Source: Jannaschia sp. Os4 (GTDB lineage: Bacteria > Pseudomonadota > Alphaproteobacteria > Rhodobacterales > Rhodobacteraceae). From it: a stretch of 64,000 nt of DNA. The position numbers and the translations under genes were made by a program. Positions within the stretch are counted from its first letter, which is position 1. Each line of letters opens with the position of its first letter. The stretch lies in assembly GCF_016820245.1 (NCBI RefSeq), contig NZ_JAFCAR010000001.1:186001-250000 (forward strand), read 5' to 3'. The notes below the pieces were generated by a model, which saw nothing but the letters and a program-made list of their open reading frames with translations, had not been told where the DNA came from and ran no database searches. Positions 32,998 to 40,279 of this stretch are shown here, piece by piece.

Positions 32998-34713
32998 TCA
33001 GTAATCCTTGGCCGGTGGCTTGCTGGCCTCCTCGGGGAAGCGCAGTTCGACGGCGTAGGTTCCCGATCCGTCGGCGCCGGTCTCCAGCCGCCCGCCGACC
33101 TGCTGCGCGAAGGCGCGGATCAGCTGCGACCCGAGGCGTGCGCCCCCCGGCTCGGCATCGGCGCCGCCGGCCCCCTCCGCGGCGACGGGGTTCTCGATCC
33201 GGAGCCGGACCTCGCCCGCCTCGACCGAGACGTGGATGCGCGCCCCGCCCGCGCCGTGGCGCTGGGCGTTGGTCAGCGCCTCCGACACCAGCAGCGAGAG
33301 CGGGACCGCGCGGTCCGGGTCCAGCGCGATCCCGTCCGGGCCCTCCACGGCCGGCGCGGGCCCGAGCGCGGCGCCGCCCTGCCCCGCCTGCTGGGCCAGC
33401 TCGCGCAGGAGGCGGCGGAGGTCGATGCGGTGGAGGTCGTCCGACTGGTAGAGCGCGCGGTGCACCAGCGCGAGCCCCATGATCCGGTCCTGCAGCCGCC
33501 CGAGCGGCGCCCGCGCGGCGGCGTCGGCGACCCGCCGCCCCTCCATGTTCACGACGGACGAGATGAGCTGCAGGTTGTTCTTCACCCGGTGGTGGACCTC
33601 CTTCAGCAGCACGTTCTTCTCGCGGAGGTTGTCCTCGAGGGTGGCCTCGTCGCGCAGGATCGACCCCGCCATGTCGCGGAAGTCGTCCTCGATCCGCACG
33701 AGTTCGGCGGGCGCGCCGGCCAGCTCGGGCGAGTCCGAGAGGCGGCGCGACCGCGCGAAGCGGCGCATCTGGTCCGACAGGGTCCGGATCGGGCGTCCGA
33801 CCATCATCTCCACCGCGAGGATCGCCACCACGAGCGACGTCGCCCACATCGCCAAGGGCATCCCGAGCGAGCGCAGCGCGGACAGCCACGGCGGGGTCTG
33901 CGAGGCGACGGGCCAGCTGCCGACCGCGTAGGCCACGTCGGGGACGAGCGTGGCGACCGCGTAGGCCCTGCGCTCGCCCGTGGCGTCGGCCACCACCCGG
34001 ACGCGGCCGGGCTGCGCGAGGAGGTCGGCCAGCCCGTCCTCCGGGGGCAGGTGGAGCTCGACGTCCGCGCCGGGGACCGTCGAGGTCAGCACCCGCCCGG
34101 CGGCGTTCAGCGTAATCAACTCGATCGTCCGCTCCGCCGCGCCCAGCCCTCCGGCGACGGTCGCCGCCACGCTGTCGACCGGCACGGAGATCGACACGAA
34201 GCCCTTGAGGTCGGCGCCCTCGCGCACCGGGCGCGTGACGATCAGCACCGCCTGCCCGCTGAGCGGCGCGTCGGGGTTGCTGGTGATGTTGATCCTCGGA
34301 TCCTCGACGGACTCCCCGAAGGAGTCGAAGGTCGAGAAGTCGAAGGGCCGCCCCGCCGTGGAGCAGGTCATGCGCCCGTCGCGGGGCAGCAGCCCCACGA
34401 AGGAATAGTCCGGCCGCTCCTCGAGGATGCGCCCGAGGTAGACGGCGCAGCCATCCGGGTCGGCCTGGAGCCGGTCGAACAGGACCCCGATCGCGCCCGC
34501 CGCGCCGAGCGCGCCTTGGATCGTCGACTGGAGCGGGTTCGCCGCCCGCTCGGTGCGGGCGAGCAGCAGCAGGTCCTCCTGCCGCTCGGCGGCCGAGATG
34601 ACGCGCGCGCTCTGCCAGTAGGCGATGGCCCCGAGGGGCAGCAGCGCGAGCGTGAGCATGAGGATGAGGCGGGGCCTCAGCCCCGCGCCCCTCCGGTCGG
34701 CGGCATCGGCCAC
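32998..34713 (-). CDS. Sensor histidine kinase of the general stress response (HisKA_2/HWE type)
   Basis: The protein has 571 aa. It has a membrane helix at about 17-33, a large periplasmic sensing region (about 35-275), a second helix at about 283-304, a HAMP-like linker (GRPIRTLSDQMRRFARS), then KEVHHRVKNNLQ with the phospho-acceptor at His374/375, and a HATPase domain (SLLVSEALTNAQRHG; GARLGSQLIRAF). This family commonly feeds PhyR in alphaproteobacteria. It starts four bases after ecfG, so sensor, sigma factor and anti-sigma factor are co-transcribed. The signal it detects is unknown. Confidence 0.9.
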   Translation of the reverse strand: MADAADRRGAGLRPRLILMLTLALLPLGAIAYWQSARVISAAERQEDLLLLARTERAANPLQSTIQGALGAAGAIGVLFDRLQADPDGCAVYLGRILEERPDYSFVGLLPRDGRMTCSTAGRPFDFSTFDSFGESVEDPRINITSNPDAPLSGQAVLIVTRPVREGADLKGFVSISVPVDSVAATVAGGLGAAERTIELITLNAAGRVLTSTVPGADVELHLPPEDGLADLLAQPGRVRVVADATGERRAYAVATLVPDVAYAVGSWPVASQTPPWLSALRSLGMPLAMWATSLVVAILAVEMMVGRPIRTLSDQMRRFARSRRLSDSPELAGAPAELVRIEDDFRDMAGSILRDEATLEDNLREKNVLLKEVHHRVKNNLQLISSVVNMEGRRVADAAARAPLGRLQDRIMGLALVHRALYQSDDLHRIDLRRLLRELAQQAGQGGAALGPAPAVEGPDGIALDPDRAVPLSLLVSEALTNAQRHGAGGARIHVSVEAGEVRLRIENPVAAEGAGGADAEPGGARLGSQLIRAFAQQVGGRLETGADGSGTYAVELRFPEEASKPPAKDY

Positions 34714-34717
34714 GGGA

Positions 34718-35302
34718 TCAGAGGCTGCCGTTCTGCATGGAGCTGACCACGGCCATCGTGGCCGGGTCGGTCAGTTCGAAGGCGTCCTCCTGGGACATGC
34801 CCATCAGCTCGACCAGCTTGGCGCGGCCGCGGTTGACCCGGCTCTTGATGGTGCCGACCGCGACGCCGCAGGTCTCGGCGGCCTCCTCGTAGGCGAAGCC
34901 GGACGCCCCGACGAGGATCAGCGCCTCGCGCTGCTCCTCGGGGAGCTTCTCGAACGCGGTCTCGAAGTCCATCAGGTTCAGCCGCCCGTCGTGGTCGGGC
35001 TTGCGCGACAGGGACGCGGTGATGACGCCGTCGGTGTCGGGCACCTCGCGCTTCGCCTTGCGGCGGTTCGAGTAGTAGGTGTTGCGCAGGATGGTGAAAA
35101 GCCACGCCCGCATGTTCGTGCCGGGCTTGAACTTGTCGAGGTTCGACCACGCCTTCACGAGGGCGTCCTGCACCATGTCGTCGGCCAGGGACGCGTTGCG
35201 CGTCAGCGATACCGCGAAGGCGCGCATCGCGGGGAGATGCTCGACGATCTCCTTGCGGGGATCGGGTGCGCCGGGGATCGGCGCGTCGGAGGCGTCGGTC
35301 AT
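34718..35302 (-). CDS. ecfG: EcfG-type RNA polymerase sigma factor (general stress response)
   Basis: The protein has 194 aa. Sigma region 2 is FAVSLTRNASLADDMVQDALVKAWSNLDKF with GTNMRAWLFTILRNTYYSNRRK, and region 4 is EKLPEEQREALILVGASGFAYEEAAE followed by VGTIKSRVNRGRAKLVEL. The neighbouring nepR and phyR identify it as the EcfG branch that drives the alphaproteobacterial general stress response from GGAAC-N16/17-cGTT promoters. Its ATG overlaps the nepR stop (ATGA), so anti-sigma factor and sigma factor are made together. Autoregulation is likely through the promoter at 35533-35564. Confidence 0.95.
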   Translation of the reverse strand: MTDASDAPIPGAPDPRKEIVEHLPAMRAFAVSLTRNASLADDMVQDALVKAWSNLDKFKPGTNMRAWLFTILRNTYYSNRRKAKREVPDTDGVITASLSRKPDHDGRLNLMDFETAFEKLPEEQREALILVGASGFAYEEAAETCGVAVGTIKSRVNRGRAKLVELMGMSQEDAFELTDPATMAVVSSMQNGSL

Positions 35303-35469
35303 TTCGAGCCCTCCGCGTCGGCGGGCTCGGGCGCGCTGCCCCGTTCCAGTTGCGCCAGCAGCTTCGCGAAGCGGTCGGGGACGTCCTCCTGCAGCACGTC
35401 GTCGTAGACGCGACGCAGGTTCTGGTCGATCAGGTCGTCGACCCGATTGCTGGGTTGGTCTTGGCTCAT
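35299..35469 (-). CDS. nepR: Anti-sigma factor NepR
   Basis: The protein has 56 aa, starting at the ATG at 35469 (MSQDQPSNRVDDLIDQNLRR). The conserved NepR core is present: LRRVYDDVLQEDVPDRFAKL, then LAQLE. NepR holds EcfG inactive and is titrated by phosphorylated PhyR (partner switching). Its position, first in the operon, overlapping ecfG (ATGA) and divergent from phyR, is the standard arrangement. The acidic tail (EPADAEGSK) is not conserved in the family. Confidence 0.93.
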   Translation of the reverse strand: MSQDQPSNRVDDLIDQNLRRVYDDVLQEDVPDRFAKLLAQLERGSAPEPADAEGSK

Positions 35470-35532
35470 ACGGTCCCCATGTCCCCCGTGCGTCCGGCCG
35501 CACGCGCCTGCGGGATCTGACGTCCCGGTCGC

Positions 35533-35564
35533 GGAACTAAACCCGAGAGTGCATGTTTGGTTCC
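35533..35564. promoter_or_regulatory. Overlapping divergent EcfG promoters between nepR and phyR
   Basis: On the plus strand GGAAC (35533-35537)-N16-TGTTT (35554-35558) faces phyR. On the minus strand GGAAC (35564-35560)-N16-GGTTT (35543-35539) faces nepR. The two elements are nested into one 32-base near-palindrome (GGAAC.AAAC ... GTTT.GTTCC). EcfG sites are GGAAC-N16/17-CGTT-like, so each matches at the -35 and nearly at the -10. RNA polymerase could probably occupy only one direction at a time. Confidence 0.8.
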
Positions 35565-35597
35565 CGGCACAACCGACAACAGAAGATGGGGGACATC

Positions 35598-36392
35598 GTG
35601 ACGGACACCACCGCCGAGATCAGCCGGGCGCTTCCGTACCTGCGGCAGTATGCGCGGGCGCTGACGGGCTCGCAGGCATCGGGCGACAACTACGCGGCCG
35701 CGACCTTGGAGGCGATCCTCTCCGACCGCAGCCTCCTCGAGGACGCGACGAGCACGCGGGCGGCCCTGTTCCGGACCTTCCACGGCATCTGGATCTCGTC
35801 CGGCGCGCCGGTCGCGGGCGACGAGGCGGGCCTCGCCGCGCGGGCCCAGAAGCACATGGCGGGCCTGACCGGCAACACCCGCGAGGCGCTGCTGCTCCAC
35901 ACCCTGCTCGACTTCACCTTCGCCGAGGTCGCCGAGATCATGGGCCTCGACCCGGTCGAGGCGCACGAGCTCGTCGAGACCGCCCGGCGCGAGATGGCGG
36001 ACGCGGTGGCCGGCAGCGTGATGATCATCGAGGACGAGTCGATCATCGCGATGGACCTTGAGGCGCTGGTCTCCGACATGGGCCACCGCGTCACCGGGAT
36101 CGCGCGCACCCATGCCGAGGCGGTCAAGCTCGCCGGCGAGGAACTGCCGGACCTGATCCTCGCGGACATCCAGCTCGCCGACAACTCGTCGGGCATCGAG
36201 GCGGTCAACGAGGTGATGCAGGATCTGGGCAAGCGCCCCGTCATCTTCATCACCGCCTTCCCCGAGCGGCTGCTGTCGGGCGAGCGCAAGGAGCCCGCCT
36301 TCCTGATCCCGAAGCCCTACACCCAGGAGAAGGTCCGCTCGGCGGTGTCCCAGGCCATGTTCTTCGCCTCGACGGAGACCCTGTCGGCCTAG
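35598..36392 (+). CDS. phyR: General stress response regulator PhyR
   Basis: The protein has 264 aa from the GTG at 35598. An EcfG-like sigma domain (SRALPYLRQYARALTGSQASGD to EVAEIMGLDPVEAHELVETARREM) is followed by a receiver (VMIIEDESIIAMDLEALV; phospho-acceptor Asp in LILADIQLADNSSG; VIFITAF; IPKPYTQEKV). When phosphorylated, the sigma-like domain captures NepR and frees EcfG. The GTG is preceded by GGGGGA. An ATG at 35586 is possible, and an ATG at 35552-35554 would overlap the -10 of the promoter, so it is excluded. A strong hairpin ends the gene. Confidence 0.95.
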   Translation: MTDTTAEISRALPYLRQYARALTGSQASGDNYAAATLEAILSDRSLLEDATSTRAALFRTFHGIWISSGAPVAGDEAGLAARAQKHMAGLTGNTREALLLHTLLDFTFAEVAEIMGLDPVEAHELVETARREMADAVAGSVMIIEDESIIAMDLEALVSDMGHRVTGIARTHAEAVKLAGEELPDLILADIQLADNSSGIEAVNEVMQDLGKRPVIFITAFPERLLSGERKEPAFLIPKPYTQEKVRSAVSQAMFFASTETLSA

Positions 36393-36404
36393 TGAAAGTA
36401 CCGG

Positions 36405-36427
36405 TCCGGCCCCGCCACGGGGCCGGA
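36405..36427. terminator. Bidirectional hairpin between phyR and the receiver-like gene
   Basis: TCCGGCCCCG-CCA-CGGGGCCGGA is a perfect 10-bp stem with a three-base loop, lying 12 bases beyond the phyR stop and one base from the stop of the converging gene. It would end transcripts from both sides. The T-runs are short. Confidence 0.75.
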
Positions 36428-36428
36428 T

Positions 36429-36806
36429 TCAGGAGCTGCCGACGGTGCGACGGCCTGTCGCAGCGCCGGATTTCGCTATGTCGATCGACGCATGGAAGTC
36501 GGCATCCGTGAACGGACGCCGCAGGATCGTCCAGCCGCGATCGCTCGCGACCTGCGACGCGCCGCCCGTCGGGATCGCCAGGACGGACGCGCCCGACGAC
36601 GCGATCGCGGAAGTTTCGGCCACGGCCTCGAAAACGCTTTCATCGCCTTGGAGGACGACGACGATCGTCCCGGCGTCCGGTCCGGCCGGCACGAGGTCGG
36701 ACGGGGTCTCGGCCTCGACGATCTCGGCGGCGGGATGCACCTCCCGGATCAGGTCCACGAGGTCGATCCGGATCAGCAGGTCCGTCGCGTATATGTAAAA
36801 TCCCAT
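36429..36806 (-). CDS. Degenerate receiver-like protein next to phyR
   Basis: The protein has 125 aa. Its strand/helix pattern follows a response-regulator receiver: MGFYIYATDLLIRIDLVDLI, then EIVEAETPSDLV, VVVLQGDE, SVLAIPTGG and a terminal LRRPFTDADFHASI that matches the usual KPF/Asp region. The expected phospho-acceptor Asp after the third strand is not present (the strand reads GTIVVVLQGDES) and the switch Lys is replaced by Arg. It therefore looks like a pseudo-receiver. It converges with phyR and is divergent from the Crp/Fnr gene. A stress-related role is inferred only from location. Confidence 0.65.
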   Translation of the reverse strand: MGFYIYATDLLIRIDLVDLIREVHPAAEIVEAETPSDLVPAGPDAGTIVVVLQGDESVFEAVAETSAIASSGASVLAIPTGGASQVASDRGWTILRRPFTDADFHASIDIAKSGAATGRRTVGSS

Positions 36807-36838
36807 ACGTGTGCCCCGGCCCCCTCGCGACCCGCTGT

Positions 36839-36864
36839 GGAACAAGGCCCACGACGTCGCATTT
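36839..36864 (+). promoter_or_regulatory. Possible EcfG-type promoter for the Crp/Fnr gene
   Basis: GGAAC (36839-36843) is followed after 16 bases by CATTT (36860-36864), one base off the CGTTT consensus, 36 bases before the Crp/Fnr start codon in an AT-richer intergenic segment. The single mismatch in the -10 makes this tentative. Confidence 0.4.
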
Positions 36865-36899
36865 AACTGCGACATAGGAAAAGGGGGATTTGCGTCCTG

Positions 36900-37628
36900 A
36901 TGGTCACAAAGTGCGAAGCCTGCCCCCTGCGCCGCCGCGGCCTGTTCACCGCAATGAGCGAGGAGGAGATCCGTCAGACGCAACGCTTCAAGGTCGGCGA
37001 GATGATGGTCGAGGGGGGGACGCCGGTCCTCACCGAGGGGGCCCATTCGGCCCAGCTCTTCACCGTCCTGTCGGGCCTCGGCATCCGGTACAAGATGCTC
37101 GAGAACGGGCGGCGGCAGGTCCTCAACTTCGTCTTCCCCGGCGATCTGCTCGGCCTCCAGGCCGCCGTGATGGGCGAGATGGGGCACACGGTCGAGGCGC
37201 GGGGCAAGATGCGGCTCTGCGTGTTCGACCGCGCCGCGCTGTGGGACTTCTTCAAGTCGTCCCCGGGCCGGTCCTTCGACCTGACGTGGCTGGCGGCGAC
37301 CGAGGAGCACTTCCTCGGCGAGGCGCTCACCACCGTGGGCCAGCGCAATGCGGAGCAGGCGGTGGCGTGGGCCTTGGTGAAGGTCTACCTGCGGGCGACG
37401 CAACTGGACCTCACGGTCTCAAACACCATGACCCTGCCGTTCAAGCAGCAGGACCTCGCCGACGCGCTGGGGCTGAGCCTCGTGCACACGAACAAGACCT
37501 TGGCCAAGCTGCGCGAGCGTCAGATCGCGACGTGGCGGGACGGGACGCTGACCGTGAACGACCTCGACCTTCTCGCCGAGCTCGGCCTGACGACGACCCA
37601 AGCGCCGCCGCGCCGCCCCATCATGTGA
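36900..37628 (+). CDS. Crp/Fnr-family transcriptional regulator
   Basis: The protein has 242 aa. The N terminus MVTKCEACPLRRRGLFTAM has paired Cys as in Fnr-like proteins, but the cyclic-nucleotide/sensor fold (VLSGLGIRYKMLENGRRQVLNFVFPGDLLGLQA) follows without the full FNR iron-sulfur cysteine set. The helix-turn-helix is FKQQDLADALGLSLVHTNKTLAKLRER. It probably senses a redox or metabolic cue. It lies between the general stress response block and a formate/nitrite-type channel gene. The 3' end overlaps the convergent small gene by eight bases. Confidence 0.88.
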   Translation: MVTKCEACPLRRRGLFTAMSEEEIRQTQRFKVGEMMVEGGTPVLTEGAHSAQLFTVLSGLGIRYKMLENGRRQVLNFVFPGDLLGLQAAVMGEMGHTVEARGKMRLCVFDRAALWDFFKSSPGRSFDLTWLAATEEHFLGEALTTVGQRNAEQAVAWALVKVYLRATQLDLTVSNTMTLPFKQQDLADALGLSLVHTNKTLAKLRERQIATWRDGTLTVNDLDLLAELGLTTTQAPPRRPIM

Positions 37629-37821
37629 GGGACGACGGGCCCGAGCGGGCCCGGCGCGGCCCGAACAGGCTCCAGCCGAGGAAGCCGATCACGGGCAGGC
37701 CGATCACGAAGGCGGCCCATGCGGCGCGCCGCGCGATCGAGGCGTCCGCCCCTGCGATGGACCACAGGGCCCATGCGTCCGCGGCGATCAGTGCGCCGAG
37801 CGTGATTAGGGTCGTCTCCAT
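37621..37821 (-). CDS. Small membrane protein, PLDc_N-like
   Basis: The protein has 66 aa with two hydrophobic helices (about residues 3-23 and 33-51). It ends in FLGWSLFGPRRARS, matching the helix-P..G-helix-R pattern of the PLDc_N (phospholipase D nuclease N-terminal) domain that occurs alone in small stress-associated membrane proteins. The function is unknown. Upstream (37887-37862 on the minus strand) GGAAC-N16-CGGTT loosely resembles an EcfG promoter. The gene is 107 bases downstream of the formate/nitrite channel gene on the same strand. Confidence 0.68.
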   Translation of the reverse strand: METTLITLGALIAADAWALWSIAGADASIARRAAWAAFVIGLPVIGFLGWSLFGPRRARSGPSSLT

Positions 37822-37928
37822 ACGGGCCTCGTTGGGCGGTTCAGTGTCCGGTCAGGGGACGAACCGCGGGCCGGGCGGGGCCGTTCCGGGGAAAGCACCC
37901 CGCATTCGAGGCGCCTTTTGCACGGATT

Positions 37929-38828
37929 TCACAGGTCCTTGCGGTCCAGTTCGTCCATCACCTGTCCGTAGGCCAGCAGCGTGAAGATCGCCGTCCCGCC
38001 GACGATATTCCCCGCAAGGACCGGCAGGAAGAAGGTGAGCGCCCCCTCGGCCAGCCCGAGTTCGCCGCCCCAGACGAGCCATGCCCACTCGACCGACCCC
38101 GCGACGACGTGGGTGAAGTCCCCCGCCGCGATGAGCCACGTGAAGATCAGGATGATGGGCAAGGCGTTGCCGCGCTGCGGCAGCATCCACACGAGCGCCG
38201 CGACGAGCACCCCGGCGGGGATCGCGCGGGCGAAGGCGGTGGCGGGCTCAAACCCGGTGGCATGCAGCGAGAGCGAGGTGATCGCGGGCCAGAGCTCCGT
38301 CGGGATGGCGGGGGTGAAGCGGTAGAGGGCGGCCACCGCGAACGCGCCGACCACGTTCGCCGCCAGCACGATCCCCCACAGCCGGAGCATCGGCCCGAGC
38401 AGCCGCCCCCGCCCCTCGTGCACGACGGGCAGCACCGTGGTGATCGTGTTCTCGGTGAAGAGCTGCATCCGCCCGAGGATCACCACGAGGAACCCCAGCG
38501 AGTAGCCGAGGTTCTCGATGAGGTAGGACCACGACGCTTCCGCCGGCAGGTAGGTGCGGAAGATCGCCTCGCCGAGCACGGACATGGAGATCATGATCCC
38601 GGCCGCGATGCCCGACCAGACCAGCGAGCGCGTCGGGCGGGTCAGCTCCTCCTCGCCGTCGCGGCGGATCACCTCGTAGAGGAGCTTCGGCGCGAGCTTC
38701 GACGCCGCCTCCACCGCCTCTTCGTCGCGGGCCTCCTCCTCCAGGGCCTCCTCGGCGGCGGCCGCCGCCGCGGGGTCGAGGTTCTGCAGCGGAGCGGCGA
38801 GCCGCCCGTCGGGGGTCGGGGTGGTCAT
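37929..38828 (-). CDS. Formate/nitrite transporter-family channel (FocA/NirC-like)
   Basis: The protein has 299 aa. An acidic Ala-rich cytoplasmic N terminus of about 60 residues (AAAAAAEEALEEEARDEEAV) is longer than in FocA itself. It precedes six membrane helices of the FNT fold, including LGRMQLFTENTITTVLPVV, the FNT N-terminal signature, and GDFTHVVAGSVEWAWLV and VLAGNIVGGTAIFTLLAYGQV. FNT proteins form pentamers conducting formate, nitrite or hydrosulfide; the N-terminally extended, stress-associated subgroup has no assigned substrate. A consensus EcfG promoter lies 29-54 bases upstream of the ATG, so expression under general stress is likely. Confidence 0.88.
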   Translation of the reverse strand: MTTPTPDGRLAAPLQNLDPAAAAAAEEALEEEARDEEAVEAASKLAPKLLYEVIRRDGEEELTRPTRSLVWSGIAAGIMISMSVLGEAIFRTYLPAEASWSYLIENLGYSLGFLVVILGRMQLFTENTITTVLPVVHEGRGRLLGPMLRLWGIVLAANVVGAFAVAALYRFTPAIPTELWPAITSLSLHATGFEPATAFARAIPAGVLVAALVWMLPQRGNALPIILIFTWLIAAGDFTHVVAGSVEWAWLVWGGELGLAEGALTFFLPVLAGNIVGGTAIFTLLAYGQVMDELDRKDL

Positions 38829-38856
38829 GCGGGCGGCTCCTCGGTGTGCCGGCGTG

Positions 38857-38882
38857 AAACGAACGGGGACGGGCGGCGTTCC
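38857..38882 (-). promoter_or_regulatory. Consensus EcfG promoter for the FNT-family channel gene
   Basis: On the minus strand GGAAC (38882-38878)-N16-CGTTT (38861-38857) is an exact match to the EcfG consensus, placed about 30 bases upstream of the channel gene ATG (38828). With ecfG 3.5 kb away this makes the gene a likely member of the stress regulon. Confidence 0.82.
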
Positions 38883-38911
38883 CCCCTCCCCGACCACGTG
38901 GTTCTCCGCCG

Positions 38912-40132
38912 ATGACGATACGACGCCTGCTCTCGACCGCGTGGATCCGCCAAGCCGTCCAGGAGGTCCGCGCCAGCTACTGGTTCCTGCCCGCCTGCGC
39001 GATGGTGGCCGCGCTCGTCCTCGCATGGGCGATCAACTGGGCGGACGGGGCGCTGGTCGAGGCCGAGGCGGACCTGCCGCAGGTGATGACCGGGCTCGAC
39101 GCCGACGGCGCGCGGACCCTGATCTCCACCATCGCCTCGGCGGTGATCGGGGTGACGGGGGTGATGTTCTCGCTGACCATCGTGGCGGTGACGCACGCGG
39201 CGGGGAAGTACGGCCCGCGCCTGATCGGCAACTTCCTCCGCGACCGGGGCAACCAGACGGTGCTCGCCATCCTGATCGGCGTCTTCACCTTCGCCGTAGT
39301 CAACCTGTGGTTGATGGGCGGCCCGGAGGACCGGGTGCCGCACCTCGTGGTGGCGGCCACGTTCGTCTCGATCTTCCCGGCCATCGCGGCGGTGATCTAC
39401 TTCATCCACCACGTCCCCGAGACCATCAACGTCTCGAACATCGCCGCCGGCTTGGGCGGCACGCTGATCCGCATGGTGCGCGAGGAGATCGACGGCCAGC
39501 AGGACGAGGCCGAGCCGCGCGACGCGCCCGACCGCGACCCGGACGCGACGCTGCGCCCCGACGGCGGCGGCTACGTGCAGGCCGTCGACTTCGAGGGCTT
39601 GGAGGGCTGGGCGGAGGCGCGCGACGCCGTGCTGCGGGTGGAGGCGATGCCGGGCAGCTTCGTCGCGCCCCGCGGCTCGTGGCTCTCCGTCTGGGGCGCG
39701 GAGCCAGACGAGACGGTCGAGCGCGCCATAGCCTTGGGCGCGCAGCCGACGGAGACGCAGACGATCACGTTCGTCGCGGACCAGCTCGTCGAGATGTGCG
39801 CGCTCGCGCTGAGCCCCGGCGTGAACGACCCCTTCACGGCGATCACCTGCCTCGACTGGCTCGCCGCCGGGCTGATGGAGGCGCTGGAGCACGGCGAGGG
39901 GCTCAGGGCCCGGACGCGGGGCCGGGTGATCCGGGCCGACCTCGACTTCGCCGCGCTCTACGCGCGCGCCTTCCCCGCCGCCGCGCCCTACGTGAAGGAC
40001 GACGCGATGGCCGCCGCCCATGCGGAGCGGCTGGTGGCGGACCTCGCGCGGCGCGCCGAGCGGGGCGGCTGGCCGCCGCGGATCGTGCGGACGCTGCGGG
40101 CGGACGCGAGACGGTTCCGCGACGCGGCCTGA
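38912..40132 (+). CDS. DUF2254-family membrane protein
   Basis: The protein has 406 aa. Four hydrophobic helices lie in the first 165 residues (about 22-45, 70-95, 115-135 and 143-165). A soluble domain follows with the family's recognisable stretches VTGVMFSLTIVAVTHAAGKYGPRL and ALSPGVNDPFTAITCLDWL. The function of the family is unknown. It is divergent from the channel gene over 83 bases that contain the EcfG promoter pointing the other way; no clear promoter for this gene is visible. Confidence 0.85.
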   Translation: MTIRRLLSTAWIRQAVQEVRASYWFLPACAMVAALVLAWAINWADGALVEAEADLPQVMTGLDADGARTLISTIASAVIGVTGVMFSLTIVAVTHAAGKYGPRLIGNFLRDRGNQTVLAILIGVFTFAVVNLWLMGGPEDRVPHLVVAATFVSIFPAIAAVIYFIHHVPETINVSNIAAGLGGTLIRMVREEIDGQQDEAEPRDAPDRDPDATLRPDGGGYVQAVDFEGLEGWAEARDAVLRVEAMPGSFVAPRGSWLSVWGAEPDETVERAIALGAQPTETQTITFVADQLVEMCALALSPGVNDPFTAITCLDWLAAGLMEALEHGEGLRARTRGRVIRADLDFAALYARAFPAAAPYVKDDAMAAAHAERLVADLARRAERGGWPPRIVRTLRADARRFRDAA

Positions 40133-40279
40133 CCCGCGGGGAATCGGCGGGAACGCGGCTTATCCGCATCACCACCCATAGTTGAATTGCGCCCGCGAGC
40201 GGCGCGTGGAAACAAGGCGATGCGCCCGGCAGAAGGCGCGGCCGGTCTGCCACCCGGCCACCCGAGGGGGGACGACGAC

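Noticed and set aside
35553-35597. Upstream ATG as phyR start
   Set aside because: It overlaps the -10 element of the EcfG promoter, so it would not be in the transcript. The GTG at 35598 has a better ribosome-binding site.
40150-40175. GGAAC upstream of tamA as an EcfG promoter
   Set aside because: No GTT-like -10 at 16 or 17 bases (the bases there read ACC/CCA).
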